Shown piece by piece: positions 23,103-34,750 of a stretch of 64,000 bases of DNA (its first letter is position 1; each line of letters begins with the position of its first letter). The position numbers and the translations under genes are program-made. The stretch spans positions 25,659,197 to 25,723,196 of the forward strand of contig NC_059356.1 in the NCBI RefSeq assembly GCF_019703515.2, read 5' to 3'. The DNA comes from Myxocyprinus asiaticus. Lineage: Eukaryota; Chordata; Actinopteri; Cypriniformes; Catostomidae. The notes under the pieces were generated by a model, which worked only from the letters and a program-made list of their open reading frames with translations, did no database searches and was not told where the DNA came from.

Positions 23103-25147
23103 CTGTGTGTCCAGACAGAAAGGTTTTCTTTACTACAGCAATACAGTAACAGTATTATGTAATAGAAATGAATTATAGTAATTGTTGTCTCTATTATGGT
23201 CCTAAAATAGGCTTCATTTTCTTTATGCAAAAAATTTATATTATCATCATCATCATTATTATTTATTTTGGGATGAAATCTGACCCTTAATTTAATTTTT
23301 TCCCTCATAATTTTCTTCACAAGATTCTCTCACAAACACTATAAAACATATAGTTCAGATTCTAAATTCCGATTGGATGAGCTATTTTCAAAGCCATTTT
23401 AAAGTAGGCTTGCCAATATACTGTAAACACACATGTGGTAGTTTCTAATGCTTTCTGGCTATAGGAATGTCAACTAAAAGTTGTCATCCCATATAATATT
23501 TCAATAAATAATCCATCCACTGCCTATGTCCTGTCCACATCTATCTGTCTACCTTAGTGTGAAGTAAACCTAGGTCTTTCCATCCTCAAATGAGCCGGGA
23601 TGGATTACAGCAGCTAAAAGCATTTTACGATCCAGCAGCAGCTTTTACCCACAATTACTCAGATTTAGAGCCCAGCTCTTTGTCTCCATTTACATAACAT
23701 AAACCCGTAGAATGTGTGTTTGTCACAATTTCAGCTGCAGACCTGTCAGAGACCTTCACCGAGGAAGGGTAAATGCATTAGTGGGGAAGTATTTAATTAA
23801 CTTTTATCTCTGTGTTTACTATCATTACAAACATCCTCTGAATAAATAAAACCAACACTGATGCTATTAGCTGAAAGGGTCGCCTGGATAAAACGCCTGC
23901 AAAGAATCCTTTGAATTGGAATTAAAAACCCTAATTTGGTTTCTATGCTGACCAATGATTCAGAATAATCTGATTAAGAAAGTGGAACACTGTTTCCCTG
24001 AAATTAACAAAATGTGTTCTCAATGAAAAGGCGAGAGCCTTTTTTCAGTGTTGTCGTCTGTAGGTCGAAAGATTTGTCTTCATCACCACTCTATAGTCTC
24101 ATTGATGCTTTTGTCTCAGGACCTTCTTCAAACAATTAGTCACATCTGTGTTTCACACTTGAAGCTAATGGAGTGCTCAGGCTCACATATCAATACAGAC
24201 ATTGAGAGAGAAACAGAGAGAAGCAAGTAGTTTACAGTCAATATTGAGGTAGAATCACCAGAGAGGTGTTTTCAATTAAAGGCTACCTTTGTGCGGATTA
24301 GAAAACAACTCGTCTGGTTGTGTTGATTTGAGCCCCTGGGTCTTTGCATCGGAGAGGAGGAGAATGGAGTGAGTCCTGGATACTAGGGGGCTGTCGCCAC
24401 ACTGACACACCTCTGCTTTGAATAATTCAGCAGTGATCTCCTCAAAGGTGACAGCTTTGTTGGAGGAGACCAGAAAGATTAAGAACTGATGGAGACATTT
24501 TCCAGCCTACCCTCCCCTGCCCTCCTCTTAGATTGTGTAGCCGGTGCAGCTCTTTCCACTATTCAATGCACAGGCAACAGATAAAGTGACACTTTCATAA
24601 AAGGAGGATGAAGAAATAAAGGGGGGATGAAAAAAGTAAGTCTTTCATTGACTTTTGTGCTCCTGTGAGCCTCAGCGTCTCTGCTCTCCTCCCCTGGCCC
24701 TGTGTAGCCAGCAGTGGGTGGCTGTGGATGCTGTGAAGAAGTGCCCTGCCGCTGCAGCTCTTCTGATAGCACACAGCCTGCCTGCCTCACTCTGACTGAC
24801 ACATGGTTAGTCACACTTGAGAGAAATACATGCTCAGCTTAATTTGCCTATGCATTCACACTCAGCTTAAAGGGAATTTACAGTCAAAGTGTAAAGACTT
24901 CATTTATGCTGAACGGAGCAACGGAGCAGAAGTCAGCATTTCCATAAAATATCCTGTCAAGCAAGATTTCACCGTTTCTGGAATATAATGGCCACATACA
25001 TTGACGTCAGAGGTGGCAATCTCAGACAAAGACTTTCCTTTTAAGCGTATCCATGTCTCTACAAGAATATTGTGAATTAATGTAATTTGCTTATAAGACA
25101 TTATTACTCTTTTGCAAAACCCATTGAGCTGCCTACCTAGACAGCAT
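23103..25147. other. Intronic DNA, no gene recognised
   Basis: Mostly unique-looking sequence with no exon or clear transposon end. There is a (TCA)n-like stretch at 23243-23262. 24240-24560 is less AT-rich and repeat-free. Confidence 0.5.
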
Positions 25148-25426
25148 TTTAAAGGGATAGTTCACTGCTGCGCAGTGTGTAAACCTCAATCTCCTGGCTT
25201 TAAGAGACGCATTAGCAACCAAGGCTAGAGGTTGTGGCTTTTCTAGCCTCCTTGCTAGCCCGTCCGCCTCCCATGCTGGGAATCACCAGTTTTTAATTCC
25301 GTTCGGGGCGGGTCAAGTAGGACCGGTGAATCTAACATTGTGCCAAACATCAGTTTGTGCTCCACTGAAAAAAGTTTTACGTGTTTGGAACAACATGAGG
25401 GTGAGTAAATGAAGTATTCGTTTAAG
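25148..25426. mobile_element. Family A MITE remnant containing a tRNA-like SINE piece
   Basis: The left end TTTTAAAGGGATAGTTCACT and the right part GTTTGGAACAACATGAGGGT then GAGTAAATGAAGTATTCGTT are the two halves of a family A MITE. Between them, about 25190-25340 contains CTAGCCTCCTTGCTAGC, CCGTCCGCCTCCCATGCTGG and GTTTTTAATTCCG. These are placed like degenerate A and B boxes of a tRNA-derived SINE. The SINE reading is tentative, and the insertion borders were not resolved. Confidence 0.5.
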
Positions 25427-25959
25427 TCAGGATAGGGACGCTAATGGTATGAAGGGTGTTCCAAAAGACAGACAACATAATTATACACATCGAACACGTT
25501 TTGGGTCCATCTATGCTGTTTTTCAATTGTTTTTCTGTGTAAATACACACTATATGGACATCTTTGACTGTTGCATTGTGTCTTGCATCAGCACTGTGTT
25601 TTTTAGACACTGAGTCAAGTTAAAGTTAGTTAGAACTTCAACTGTTAAAAAATGTGTCTCAAGACATCTGTGTTCTGCTCTATTCCTGCTGCTGCGTCTA
25701 ACCTTTTTTTTTTTTTAAGCGCAAGGATGTGTTCGTTGTGAACAGCCATTTTGTTCAATATTTAACTGTTGAAAATAGTTTAATCTAATATAAATGGGGA
25801 CTATTCTACCCAGTATTGTTCTGTTATGTATTGTCTTATGCCATTTAGAGTATCTCGAGAGCTTGGTAACATGCTAACGTCAAACTCAATTGGAATAAAT
25901 CGTCACTTGTATGCTTCACATAAGTAGTAGAGAGTTGCTGCTACTTATTTACTTATGTA
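25427..25959. other. Intronic DNA, no gene recognised
   Basis: AT-rich, with a T run near 25705. Nothing else was identified. Confidence 0.5.
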
Positions 25960-26300
25960 CACTGTAAAAAGGGGTAACCTGCAATTGTTATCTTATTTCT
26001 ACTTGGTCTAACCCTTAAAATTATTAAGGTATTCAGAATGATTCAGTGATGTTAAATAATATTTTTGACTTGAATCAAATCAGTTAATTTAGATGTTACC
26101 ACATGAAGCACATTTTTAGGTTAACACTTTTTTTAGTGTTCACTAAAAAATGTTTTGTCAGGTAACCTGAAAATGGGCTTCATGTAGTAACATTCAAATT
26201 AACTAGTCTTATTCAAATCAAAAATGTTATTTAATCTGACTAAAGGAAGCTGACAAAATGGGCTACACCAACAAAAGTAATTTTTATGGGTTAGCAAGCA
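25960..26300. mobile_element. Fold-back MITE, family C, copy 1
   Basis: The left arm (CACTGTAAAAAGGGGTAACC, later TTACCACATGAAGCACATTT) pairs with the right arm (AATGGGCTTCATGTAGTAAC, AATCAAAAATGTTATTTAAT) around a centre near 26137-26150. It is non-coding. One arm of the same family recurs at 41931-42118. Confidence 0.7.
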
Positions 26301-27195
26301 GATATGGCAATTTTATCACTACTCCAAAGACACCGTTGCTCCTTTTTGCTGCTTTTAATGACCTGTGTGCATTTAATTTTGCAGGTAGGATCTGAAATGA
26401 AGGCCCAGCCTGTGGAGAGGATGATTGGTCTAATGATTTGGACACGGTGAGTCATCCACATTTATTAGGCATGGTTTTAATGATCCTCCACAGGGCACTG
26501 TTATCTCTGCCAGTCCTCATCACAATAATATTCCTAGCGGCACGAGAGGATCACTTACAAGCTTGCTAATTCAACTAAACATAACAAGGCAAGGAATGCT
26601 TTATTTGAGCTCTGTGATAAGCCAAGACATGGAGCGTCCATGTTAAATCATGTTGCTGGCGAATGGGGTAATAAAAGTGCAATGTGGCCTGTCCAAGGCT
26701 ACCTAGACAGGGCTGAAAGACTTCAAATTTTACAAGAGGCAATCTTCTCCCACTTGTGGTGTAACATCTCTTCTCCTCCTCTCTCTCAGTCGCTCTCTCT
26801 CCCCTACGCCTACACACTCCGCTGCTGTTAGCTGCTTATTACTGTTCTCTCAGCAGGGCCCAATAACTGTTCTTGTTTGTTTAAATCCGCTACTTCTGCT
26901 TTGGTCTTTTTCCATTATATGGCGTCTCATCAAATAAAAGCACACTTCAGAGGAAGGGCAGAGGGGTTCTGTAGCAGCTGATACAGGCAGCCACTTCTTC
27001 TAGAGCTGCAGGGGCTCTCGAATGCCTCTCAGGGGCTGAATAATCTAAGCAGCCCTGCAGGGTTCTGGTTTGCATTGAACACATGACCCCATCACACCCT
27101 GGGCAATATCTCTTTCCTTTTTCTTTTTTGGCACCATGTATTTTCCTCCATTTCTACCAAAATGTATTGCATATAGCTCCTTAACCTATTAACTG
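26301..27195. other. Repeat-free intronic stretch
   Basis: No transposon terminus or exon was seen. 26390-27060 is balanced in base composition and looks unique. Such stretches in long neuronal-gene introns can be regulatory, but nothing in the sequence proves it. Confidence 0.4.
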
Positions 27196-27604
27196 TTAAA
27201 GGAATAGTTCACCCAAAAATGATAATTATCATAATTATCATTTACTCACCATTAAGCCGTCTCAAACTCAGATGACTTTCTTTGTTCAGGGAACACAAAT
27301 AAAGATATTTTGATTTATCTATGATGTCAAAATAATGAATTTCCATACAATGCAAGTCAGTGGGGTCCGAAAACCAATCATATCACTTCAGAAGAAATGG
27401 TTAGACCACATTAGTCGTATGGATTACCTTTATGTCCTTTTCGGAGCTTGGTAGCATTGGACCCTACTGACTTGCAGTGTATGGATCTTCACATCATATC
27501 TCCATCAAAATATCTAAGTTTGTGTTCCACGGCTTAAGGGTGAGTAAATGATGAGAGAATTTTTTGATAATGATAGAATTATTTTTGGGTGAACTATCCC
27601 TTTA
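27196..27604. mobile_element. Fold-back MITE, family A, complete
   Basis: It starts TTAAAGGAATAGTTCACCCA and ends GGTGAACTATCCCTTTAA, with long inverted arms (TCATTTACTCACC... against ...GGTGAGTAAATGATGAG; CAATGCAAGTCAGTGGGGTC against ACCCTACTGACTTGCAGTG). It is 409 bp and non-coding. TTAA sits at each edge. Confidence 0.85.
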
Positions 27605-27904
27605 ACCCCAGCCAAACACACTCAAATCTCAACTCACTCACTCAAGTCTGCACATGCATTAACCTCTTTTAAAGTCTGATCTTTACCTGTAAATGAGACT
27701 CTACCACCTGACCAAACAGGTACTGTCATATTTTAAGACTGAACAAGAAATTTCTTGTCTAATCTCACCTTATAAGAGCTGCCAATATGCAATAATAGCT
27801 GCTAGTAGTGAGACATCATTTTCGCATCATTGCATTTTTGCATATAGGCCCCCTTGGAGCACTGAAAACACTCAAGCTTTTAGGTGTAACTGACATCAAA
27901 CCTG

Positions 27905-28163
27905 ACTTCAGAAGTTAATTTGATGCACAGTTCATATGGATTACTTGTATAGTACTCTTATAATGTTTTTGTCCTTTTTGGAGTCCTTTGGAGCTGGTCA
28001 CTGTTTGCTTACATCATATGGAAAAGAAGAACATTTCAAATCTCTTTTGTGTTCCACACTAGAAAGGAAGCCATATGAGTTTGGATAAACATGAGGGTGA
28101 GTAAATTGGGACATGTTTTTTTTTTTTTTTATCTTTGGATGAACGATTGTTTTACAATATAAA
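27905..28163. mobile_element. Family A MITE, right half
   Basis: TTTTGTGTTCCACACTAGAA, AACATGAGGGTGAGTAAATT and the degraded end ATCTTTGGATGAACGATTGT match the right arm of family A. The left arm is missing. An internal T run (28119-28130) has expanded. Confidence 0.65.
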
Positions 28164-29713
28164 ATATTTATAATTACAAACACCAATGCAAACCCTAAGT
28201 TAAACATGACAAACCAACCTCAAACTGGCCTGTGACCCCACAGTTTATTGGGTTCCTTGTTTGACCAGCAGACCTCTAAATTACCCCAGCAAGGCCAAAG
28301 TGCTTTGACAGAGGAATGACAGTATTTAGCATCACTTAAAATGGGATGCATTCCATATTTGTAAATCAATGAGTACATCTTGTTTTTTGGTTGCCAAAGA
28401 CAGAGCTCATGAATATTTGGGTTTACTGCAACACATCCGACAGCAGAACCATGAAAGTTAACACATTTTGTGTGAGGGCTAATCCTAAAAGACTGTATGT
28501 TCAGTTGATAAACACTTGCCTGACACCATTGGAGCCTGATCGAAGGGATGATGAGTGCTCTGCTAAACGTTTATTGTACGTATGTAAGGGACTCAAAGCC
28601 AGCTGGTTTGAATGAGTCAAACAGCAGCCAATGCTGACACTTTGGTTTGCTATGAAGGACATCTAGAAAGCAGATTTCCTGACACATACATCGAATGGCC
28701 TTCGTCTCATGGCTTTTCTTTAGAGCCAACATGCTTGATTTAACTTTCCATGAAAACAGAGCAGTACTGGAAGCTGCCGGCACGAGCCAGCCAAAGGTTT
28801 CTGCCAGCCCATTCTCCACAGAGAGGTCTCCTCAGGGGCGGGCCAACATTGAGTTTAATGGATTTATTGGCTTGTTAGCACTTTAGCAGTGCTGCCTGTA
28901 TTCATGCACAGGTGAAACAGACACAGTGCACACATACACACACACACATATACATCCATATATCAATATTCAGTTCTATGTCTCCCTCATCTCCCTTCCC
29001 TTTTCTTCCTTACAAACACTAATGTGTCCTGAATTAAACTGAATTATGTCTTATAAAATGGTATCACTGTTTTCTCTGAATCTGAGCATAGTTGAGCCAA
29101 ACCCGTCTGGCATAGGACAGATTATAATCTGAGAGACCTGATTTTAATCATAACTCGATTTTTGACAAAATATGTAGTGGCTTTGCAGGGCAGTAATATA
29201 AAGCGCACACAACAAGACTAAAGCTCGCTGTTTTGCACACATTTAAAGAGTCAAGGCTTGTTTATTTGTTGTGTTGGTTAGCATTTTACACAACTAATTG
29301 CAGATTAGGTGCATCAATTACAAGATAATTTTCCTGCCTAACTGTAGCTATGATCTGGAAAATCGTGCTCACACAAACTCTCTCACACAGCTTTATTTTT
29401 CACAACATGTCAACAAAAACATGGAGGAAGGGCTTGTGGTCGTTTTAGTACTTATTTGCACAGAATTGGAAAAAGAGACGAAAACTATAGATGAAACAGA
29501 GGTTGGGGTGATGTTGGGGAGCTGCTGCTTGATGGCATATCGCCTCACACTTCCTCACTCTCCTCTTACACTCCAGTTACACTGGATGCTGGTCGTTGAT
29601 GACTGATCAACCAGATTTCAAACCAGCTTTAAAAACTTGTAACATCCAATACTAGTCTTTAATCTAGTTTTTTTTGTTGTTGTTTTTTTTAAAAAAATTT
29701 TTTTATCATAGAC
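28164..29713. other. Intronic DNA, no gene recognised
   Basis: No exon or mobile-element ends were seen. A short CA-rich stretch lies at 28925-28950, and T-rich runs at 29668-29705. Confidence 0.5.
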
Positions 29714-29786
29714 ATAATGGGTTCATTCACCTTAAAATGAAAATGTATCAGTCATCATTTACTAACACTCATGTTGTTTAAAACCT

Positions 29787-30063
29787 TGTGATGAGGAGGA
29801 GGGCGGGGCCGGCCCCAATCGGGCTAATCAGCCGAGGAGAGGGATAAAGCCGAGCCTAATGTGGCAGTTCGGGAGAGAGAGCCACACTCAGCTGCCGTGT
29901 GTGTTTATGTTTGTGTCTTTTTAAGTTTTCATTAAACATTATTTTGATGGTTCTTCCGGTTCCCGCCGCCTCCTTGCCCATCCAAACCCTGTTACATTGG
30001 TGCCGAAACCCGGGAAGGAGGAGGGATGTGCTGTCATAGAGTCCTCCTTGCCCATCCCAAACC
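29787..30063 (+). mobile_element. LTR with primer-binding site and short internal piece
   Basis: The LTR 29787-29996 (210 bp) starts TGTGATGAGGAGGAGGGCGG and ends CCAAACCCTGTTACA. It contains ATTAAA near 29932. It is followed directly by TTGGTGCCGAAACCCGGGAA (29997-30016), a primer-binding site. 30017-30063 then repeats the LTR tail (TCCTCCTTGCCCATCCCAAA) before another LTR start. The family resembles the Gypsy LTR at 19639. No coding region remains. Confidence 0.8.
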
Positions 30064-30283
30064 TGTGTGACGAGGAGGAGGGTGGGGCTACGGCTGGCCC
30101 CCAATCAGGCTAATCGGACGAGGAGAGGGATAAAGCCAAGTCGGATGCGGCAGCTGCATGTGGCTCTCTCTCTCCTGAAATGCTGCATCTGGCTCAGCTT
30201 TATCCCTCTCCTCAGATGATTAGCCTGATTGGGGGCTGGCCGTGCACACTCATGGCCCGGCCCCGCCTTCCTCCTCGTCACTA
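30064..30283. repeat. Inverted pair of LTR 5' ends (palindrome)
   Basis: 30064-30165 (TGTGACGAGGAGGAGGGTGG, CCCCCAATCAGGCTAATCGG, AGGAGAGGGATAAAGCC) is followed head to head by its reverse complement at about 30180-30283 (GCTTTATCCCTCTCCT, GATTAGCCTGATTGGGGGCT, CTTCCTCCTCGTCA). Both are the first 100 bp of the same LTR type. The spacer is under 20 bp, so the DNA or RNA could form a hairpin of about 100 bp per arm. Confidence 0.8.
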
Positions 30284-30504
30284 ACCTGTATGACTTTTGA
30301 AAAGAGGGTACATTTTGAAGCATGTTAATAGTGCAGCTTTTTTCCATACAGCTGAAGTGAATGGGGATTTAAACAGTCAGTCCCTAACATTTTTCCTAAC
30401 ATCTCCTTTTGTGTTCCCCAGAAGAAATAAATATCGGTTTGGAACGGCATGAGGATCAGCAAATGGTGGCAGAATTTTCATTTTTGGGCAAACTATTCAT
30501 TTAA

Positions 30505-31229
30505 AATTTTTAAAAGGCAACGCGCTTCAATCTTGTAGTGTGCACATTGGCTAACATACAATAGCTCAGGAATATACTGTAGAGCTGGACATCTACATGC
30601 TATATACCATAGACTGTTCCATATGAGTGGATGCAACCGAGTAAACAACTAGGGCTTAAGAGAGATAACGGCATTTAATAACACAGGGGAGGAACACAGC
30701 TCTTTCAGCGGGCACCCTAATGACAATACACCAGGAGATCACAGAAACACAAGACAGATAGCTCATAAAAACAGGGACACAGCCATAACTATTGTTCAGC
30801 GATGAGTTTATGAACCCCTGCAGGTGAACTTGCTGCAGATATTGAAGACACTTACTCATTGCCAAAGCCACAATAATTCTTGTGGTGACTTTTGCGGACA
30901 GGCCTGTTTGGGTCCTACTTTGAAGAGCCACAGCAATACTATTGAGTTCTAAGTACATTAAGAGAAAAGCCCCAGAGGCTAACACAATCAATGTTTGCCA
31001 AAGGAGTGTGAAAGTTTGTGTTTGACACTGCAAAGGACCTTGGGACTGCTGGACCTATTGTTGTTAGTGGCAGTCTGGCAGACAAGGCTCAGTGTTTAGT
31101 TATAACAATTGCAAAGTGTGAGCGTATATACATGCTTGTATATTAGTGATTAAGTGTAAAGCCATGCATGTTTGTGTGTGTGCATGTGTTTTTTAAAAGA
31201 TGCTTGTATGTCGTTCTAGTAATATAGTG
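30505..31229. other. Intronic DNA, no gene recognised
   Basis: No exon or transposon terminus was seen. A 125-codon open stretch on the minus strand (30656-31033) has no recognisable domain and looks like chance. Confidence 0.5.
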
Positions 31230-31520
31230 TTCAAAGGAATAGTTCACCCAAAAATAAAATTCTCTCATCGTTTACTCACCCTCATGACATCCCAAATGTG
31301 TATGACTTTCATTAATCTGCTGAACACAAACGAAGATTTTTAGAAGAATTTCTCAGCTCTGTAGGTCCATACAATGCAAGTGAATGAGTGCCAAAACTTT
31401 GAAGATCCAAAATCCACATAAAGGCAGCATAAAAGTAAATCCATAAATCCATGTCGTCAGAAGCGATATGATAGGTGTGGGTAAGAAACAGATCAATATT
31501 TAAGTCCTTTTTTAACTATA
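31230..31520. mobile_element. Family A MITE, left half
   Basis: It starts TCAAAGGAATAGTTCACCCA and continues TTTACTCACCCTCATGACAT, CATACAATGCAAGTGAATGA and AGATCAATATTTAAGTCC. The last segment is shared with the longer copy at 32885. The right arm is absent. Just to the right (31560-31640), CTTCTTCTTCTGTTTTTGGT and a nearby GCCCCCTACTGG segment resemble a repeat also seen near 50680-50740. Confidence 0.7.
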
Positions 31521-32438
31521 AATTCTCCTCCCTGCACAGTCAATCTCCACTTCCGTATCACTTTCCTTTTCTTCTTCTTCTGTTTTTGGTGATTCACAGT
31601 CTTAATACATATTGCCCCCTACTGGGCAGAGAGGAGAATTATTTCAGAGTATTGTGATATTTTACCACTACTCAGAGCAGGGGTTTTCAACCTTTCAGGA
31701 CATGTGCCCCGCTCTGTCTCTCCATTTTACAGTTCATCATTCTTCCATATTTGTTAATATTTTGCATTTTACTTGACTAAAACATTAGTAGTATTTTACT
31801 TGTGTATGAAAATTTGTTTTTTTTAAACAAATCTTTAAAGTTAGCAAATCACTCTTGTTCACTTCCATTGTTTAGGTAGTGAACAACTTTGTGCTTTTAA
31901 ATGAATCAGTTGAATCAATGCGATTCCATGACTCACTCATAACACAAACAAAGCTCATTTGTCGCCACCTGCTGGCGTAAAGACATTATATGCAGAAATG
32001 GCGACTGAACCAATTGTTTTAGTAAATGGATTTCAAAGCCTCGACTCACTGAGATGAATCGTGATACCCACTGCTGTAAAACAACATCTCAAGTGTGTGA
32101 AAAGGCGAAATGTACTGTAGCATTATGTCAACACACACTCAATTAGCTCTTTTCAGCCAAACTCAGATAGTGTTAAGAATATAATTGTGCCATGCATCAA
32201 AGTCAATGCAGATGAAAGAGAAACAAGATAGTCAAAGATGTCAATATATCACACTTTTAAATGACATTACACTTAATATAAAAAAATCACAATATTACCA
32301 TACCGTGACCCATATATCAATATAATATTGTATCACCAGATCCCTTCTGATTCCCACCCATATTAGATGCCTTGTCTTTCAGAATGTCTCCTTTCTGAGG
32401 GGCAACAAGGAGACAACACTAGTGGCAGAGCAAGTGGG

Positions 32439-32475
<37 letters not shown>

Positions 32476-32884
32476 GATGGATTGCCAGCAACACATTCTG
32501 AGGAGCCCTGTTATCGCCTAAATCAACACTCATTGAAAAGTGTTTGCGCAAACAGATTTTTCAGGCTTGCTTTCTCTTGGCACGATGTCCCTTTGTCAAT
32601 ATAATACAGTTTCTTACTTAATTCAGCACTCCCCTTTTACAGTAACCAGTTTGTAATCCATCCCAGCCATGGCATTTCCATCTTAGCCAAATGTGAGCCA
32701 CTTAGTGTCTCTGGCAGGTCTGTGTGTATATGTGTGTGTTTACATGTGTGTTTACGGATACAGTGGGCATGCATCCAAAAGAGTTTGCTCCACAGCACTA
32801 AGGTCAAAGGAGGACCCAGCCAACATCCATAAAACTATAATATGCTGTAGAACAGTACATACTGGTGGAGTTTCACTTTTGTGC
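31521..32884. other. Intronic DNA, microsatellite only
   Basis: No gene was recognised. It contains (CA)n at 32439-32473. An oppositely oriented TGTGTG-rich stretch lies at 32720-32755. Confidence 0.5.
32439..32473. repeat. (CA)n microsatellite
   Basis: About 17 uninterrupted CA units. Short reading frames of alternating Cys-Val or Thr-His across it are artefacts. Confidence 0.93.
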
Positions 32885-34020
32885 TTAAAGGGATAGTTCA
32901 CCCAAAAATGAAAATTCTCTCATTATATACTCACCCTCATGATATCCCAGGTGTGTATGACTTTCTTTCTTTACCAGAACACATTTGAAGAAAAACAGAA
33001 AAAAATTCTAAATTGATGGATGGCTCCAAAAATCACAGACAGTCAGTATAAACGTCATCCATACGACACCAGCTGTTAAATTAATGTCTTCAAAAGCGGC
33101 ACGTTCACTTTTGGTGCGAAAAAGATCAATATTTAAGTACTTTTTTAACTCTAAATCATGCTTCTGGTCAGTAGTGGTATGTGCCTTTGAATGTAATCGC
33201 ATTGACATTTGAAACATACGAGAATTGACGCAAGTGCGTCACAACCGGAAGAGCAGCACTGTTTACAAGTGAGGAGGAGGAATGCTGTACAGTAGCTTGG
33301 TTGGTTTTGATTTAGATCTGTATTTATCTGTTTCTTTACTCACAATTGTGCATTTGTGGGTTTATCCTGGATGTCTTAACCAAGTGTAGAACGTGAGATT
33401 ACAACTGTATCATGACAACGTGAATACGTCACATGAGAGACCGCTTGGACTTCACCCTCTCGTGAAGCTTGCTGGAAGCGATGATTTAAAAAGTAATTAA
33501 TATAGATTTTTTTCACACCAAAAGTTATCGTATCACTTTAGAAGACATTAATTTAACAGCTGGTGTCGTATGGATGATGTTTATGCTGACTGTCTGTGAT
33601 TTTTGGAGCTTCAAAAGAGAAATCTCTTCACTTGCATTTTAAGGACCTACTGAGCTAAGATATTTTTCTGTTTTCTTCAAATGTGTTCTGGTGAAGAAAG
33701 AAAGTCATACACACCTGGGATATCATGAGGGCGAGTATATAATGAGAGAATTTTCATTTTTGGGTGAACTATCTGTCACGACGAGGAGGGCAATGGCCGG
33801 GCCGCGAGGATACACGCCCGGCGCCAAGTTGTCTAATCAGCGGGAGGGAGATAAGGGAAGAGCCAGGGATGCAGAGAGGGAGAGAGACACATGCGGCCAC
33901 TCTGAGTGTGTGTGTTTATGTTGCTGTGTTTTCAGTTTGATGTCGTGTTTGATTAAAGTTTTAACGTTTGTTACTCCTGTTCCTGCATCCTCCTTTCTCA
34001 AACCGTTACACTATCCCTTT
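32885..34020. mobile_element. Long fold-back MITE, family A, split near its right end by an LTR
   Basis: The left end TTAAAGGGATAGTTCACCCA pairs with ATTTTTGGGTGAACTATC at 33755-33773. The arms extend over 200 bp (TATCCCAGGTGTGTATGACT against AAAGTCATACACACCTGGGA; CATACGACACCAGCTGTTAA against TTAACAGCTGGTGTCGTATG). A 237-bp LTR is inserted at CTATC. The last MITE bases CCCTTT resume after it at 34016. The middle part (33200-33500) is single-copy within the element. Confidence 0.85.
33774..34010 (+). mobile_element. LTR 1, solo, with 5-bp target duplication
   Basis: The 237-bp LTR starts TGTCACGACGAGGAGGGCAA and ends CTCAAACCGTTACA. It is flanked by CTATC at 33769-33773 and 34011-34015. It contains GATTAAAG near 33951, a possible poly-A signal. 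It is closely related to LTR 2 at 34445-34681. A 214-codon open frame across it (33691-34335) is a by-product of repeats. Confidence 0.85.
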
Positions 34021-34078
34021 TTGGGGGTGGGGGCTCTATATATAACAAAACTGTGCATTTTAGACAGATGTTTTAATG

Positions 34079-34444
34079 CCAGGGGACGGAGGAGTCGCTG
34101 CTGTCTGCCAGGAGCCAGAGGAACCACTGCTGTCCGCCAGGAAGTGGAGGAGCCATTGCCATCCACTAGGGGATGGAGGACTCACTGCTGTCCACCAGGA
34201 GGCGGAGGAACCGCTGCCGTCCGCCAGGGGACGGAGGAGCGGCTGAGGACCGGGTGGGTGGCGTGCCCGTGGGAGCTGAAGAAGAGCATTTCTTTTCTCT
34301 CTCTCTCCTCTCTCTCTCTCTCTGTCTGTCTCTGACCATCAGGTGGCGGAACGGCTGGAATGGCAGCGTCTCCCCTCCAGAGATGGAGAGGGGTTAGTAA
34401 GCCAGTCTGGATGGTGCCCCGGCCTGAATCGGGTGGTGGAAGAG
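34079..34444 (+). mobile_element. LTR-element internal remnant with 30-bp minisatellite
   Basis: 34087-34237 holds about five units of 30 bp, each built on GGAGGAACCGCTGCCGTCCG then CCAGGGGACG. The period keeps a 10-residue peptide repeat in frame. After a CT run (34294-34332) the segment ends in a purine-rich GGGTGGTGGAAGAG (34431-34444) directly before LTR 2, as a polypurine tract should. No known protein domain was recognised. Confidence 0.7.
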
Positions 34445-34750
34445 TATGAAGAGGAGGAGGGTGTGGCCAGGCCGTGAGGATACACGCCCGGTGCTGAGTT
34501 GTCTAATCAGCGGGAGGGAGATAAGGGAAGAGCTGGGGATGCCAGAGAGGGAGAGAGACACACACGGCCACTCTGAGTGTGTATGTTTATGTTGCTGTGT
34601 TTTCAGTTTGATGTCCTGTTTGATTAAAGTTTTAACGTTTGTTACTCCTGTTCCTGCATCCTCCTTTCTCGAACCGTTACACTATCCCTTTTTGGGGGTG
34701 GGGGCTCTATATATAACAAAACTGTGCATTTTAGACAGATGTTTTAATGC
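34445..34750 (+). mobile_element. LTR 2 plus duplicated flank
   Basis: 34445-34681 is a 237-bp LTR (TATGAAGAGGAGGAGGGTGT to TCGAACCGTTACA) nearly identical to LTR 1, with its first TG mutated to TA. The next 69 bp (CTATCCCTTTTTGGGGGTGG to AGATGTTTTAATG) copy the flank found after LTR 1 at 34011-34078. The two copies diverge after TTTTAATG, at 34079 and about 34750. The block LTR-plus-flank is thus duplicated, not just the LTR. Confidence 0.85.

Larger units (their letters stand above)
29714..30504. mobile_element. Family A MITE split by LTR sequences
   Basis: The left arm (GGGTTCATTCACCTTAAAAT, TCATCATTTACTAACACTCA) stops at AAAACC (29785). The right part resumes at ACCTGTATGACTTTTGAAAA (30285) and ends CATTTTTGGGCAAACTATTC ATTTAA. 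About 500 bp of LTR-derived sequence lies between. AACC occurs at both junctions and may be the target duplication. Confidence 0.75.

Noticed and set aside
33691..34335. 214-codon open reading frame on the plus strand
   Set aside because: It runs through a MITE end, an LTR, its flank and a minisatellite. No domain is recognisable, and it is explained by repeats.
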